Part shown: positions 62,501 to 64,000 of the stretch, one piece after another | Layout of the letters: the number at the start of each line of letters is the position of its first letter | Numbering within the stretch: position 1 is the first letter of the stretch | Origin: Gorsachius magnificus | Taxonomy: Eukaryota; Chordata; Aves; Pelecaniformes; Ardeidae | DNA length: 64,000 nucleotides | Direction: 5' to 3' | NCBI GenBank assembly: GCA_034008185.1 | Contig: CM067084.1 | Coordinates: forward strand, 71,644,612-71,708,611 | Position numbers and translations under genes: made by a program | The notes under the pieces: model-generated | What the model saw: only the letters and a program-made list of their open reading frames with translations | Told to the model about the DNA's origin: nothing | Database searches by the model: none

Positions 62501-64000
62501 AGTGTCCTTTGTAATGCCAGGTTGTCTCCCCAGCTTGTGTTAATGTGCACTAATGAGGAACAGGCAATAGGTATTTGGAAAGCAGATAACCACAGAGCAT
62601 GTCCTTTCCATTTCTTTTAGAATAAGCTATAAAAAAGCCCAAATTGTTTTGCTGGGTTGCAGTGCGGTGTTTTAAGGCAGGTCCTGCTGTTTTCTCTAGC
62701 ACTAGGAGCTGCACTGGTGGAGTCACAAGGTGGTTTCTTGGTGGGTGTGAAGGCAGCAGGGGAAGCCTCAGGTCAGTCACCAGGACGCAGCAGTTTGGGG
62801 AGGATCCCAGGTTGATTCTAGGGTGGTGGTGAAGGAAATGTGGTTGTAGGGGGTCATTAGCAGGTATGTAGTGTTGTGTCATGTTGCGTTAGTGAAGGAG
62901 GCCGGGGTATTTGGTTGAGCTCAGCCCCTGTCTCAGGGGCTCAAATCACAAATCTCACCTCTAGATAATGTGTTAAGGAAAAAGTCTGTAGGCAGTCCTG
63001 GGTAGGGGCAGTCTCTATCCCTCCTTTTGCTGAAACCTGTATTCTCTGTGGCAGAAAGCTGTGAATGTGCAAAACCTTGGGACCCTTCAAGCCTCTGTTC
63101 CCAGGACTATAACCATGCTTTACGTTACATGGAGACTGAGGGGAAAAAAAAGCAAGTACCCTGACCACAAGTCCTATCTTTAAGCAGTCCAGCAGTCGTT
63201 TTGGGGGAAGGGAGAGGAGGAATAGGGTTATAGTCTGGGGTTTACTGTCCCTAACTTTTTTTGTGGGTCTGACCCTTTGCTCTTGATTTCTCAAAGCAGA
63301 AGACCCAGAAGTATCTTTCCTTCTGTGCAGACTGTGTTTGTGCTAATAAAACCAAGTCCTCTCCCCCTTTGGATAGGCCAGTCTTTGAAATTCAGCCCTG
63401 GATGATGGACTATCCTCATTCATCCTTGATTGTCTCCTTGCTCCATTTTGCAGCCTGTAACAACACACAGTTTATTTCTCTTTTACCCAAAGTCACATGC
63501 TTTTCCCCCCATATTACTTTATTCTTAATTGTTGCCCCCCACAGTAACAGCCCAGACATCCCCTCCCAAGCACAAACAAATGAATGCCACAGACTGCACT
63601 ACCACTTGACTGAGAAATGCAATGCAGGGTTCAAAAACATCCACTGCTGAACTTGTGTGCTTAAAGTCCAGTGGATTCACTTGAAGCAGATAACAAAATG
63701 TCATGAACTTTCCTGGGGGAGGGAAAGTGGTGAGATTGATTTGACATAAAAGACTAGCTATCATTATTAATTCATAGTTTGGCAGATCTCAGGCATTTTA
63801 AGTGAATGAATTAATCCTGTATTACAGAGTGTCCTTTGCAGAACCTGGGTTTAAAAAATAGCATTTTAATTTTTTTTTTTGAAGCCTTATGAAATCCTCT
63901 TTGTGAGTATTATTAGTTGTGCTGCTCTAGAAATTTAATTTTTCTTTTAGGTGCTGTAAGTCGTCACAATCTGCAATGCCAGCAGAGCTGGGTGGAACTG
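59593..64000. other. Intergenic DNA, no supported gene
   Basis: No repeat or RNA gene recognised. One 124-codon ORF (60270-60644, plus) has a strong start context (gccATGg) but no recognisable domain and no splice or promoter support, so I do not call it a gene. A G-rich stretch at about 62700-62860 is unexplained. Confidence 0.45.

Noticed and set aside
1..64000. CRISPR arrays, operons, toxin-antitoxin or phage modules
   Set aside because: No regularly spaced repeats and no prokaryotic coding density; the DNA is plainly vertebrate.

Overview
The window reads as bird nuclear DNA. It contains several CR1 retrotransposons of different ages with typical avian CR1 3' ends, an avian ERVL-type solo LTR, AT-rich intergenic sequence and one very GC-rich CpG island. 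The species cannot be fixed from this sequence. I found no bacterial, phage, plasmid or CRISPR content.

The window holds one confident protein gene: an intronless alpha-2C adrenergic receptor (ADRA2C, 445 aa) on the minus strand at 16595-17932. Its putative 3' UTR and poly(A) signal lie at about 15965-16594, and a CpG-island promoter with the 5' UTR lies above the start at about 17933-18870. Everything else is gene-poor sequence, as expected for a receptor gene that sits in a gene desert in other vertebrates.

Layout: 1-15960 is downstream intergenic DNA with two CR1 3' fragments (5183-5467, 7361-7526). 15965-18870 is the receptor locus. 18880-42000 is mostly unassigned AT-rich DNA with an RTE-clade LINE relic (25115-26150), two copies of a GAAAGCTTG-type old repeat (22326-22399, 38742-38870) and a CR1 scrap (38597-38735). 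42000-49820 is a stack of repeats: ancient CR1 A (42002-43270) abutting a younger, internally deleted CR1 (43319-44330), then ancient CR1 B (46718-49090) split by a 907-bp ERVL solo LTR (47008-47914), then a short LTR-like element (49554-49816). 54750-56560 is a plus-strand CR1 interrupted by a second CR1 3' end (56091-56369). 59391-59592 is a further CR1 3' end. The last 4.4 kb has no recognisable feature.

I did not find a new multi-gene system. The points most worth a second look are the decayed RTE relic, the nested and in-frame-deleted repeats with readable junctions, and receptor-specific changes in ADRA2C: a lysine-only tail, an acidic serine cluster in loop 3, no Ala/Leu-rich N-terminus, and a G4 motif just upstream of the start codon. 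Family identifications are by eye and could not be confirmed by database search.
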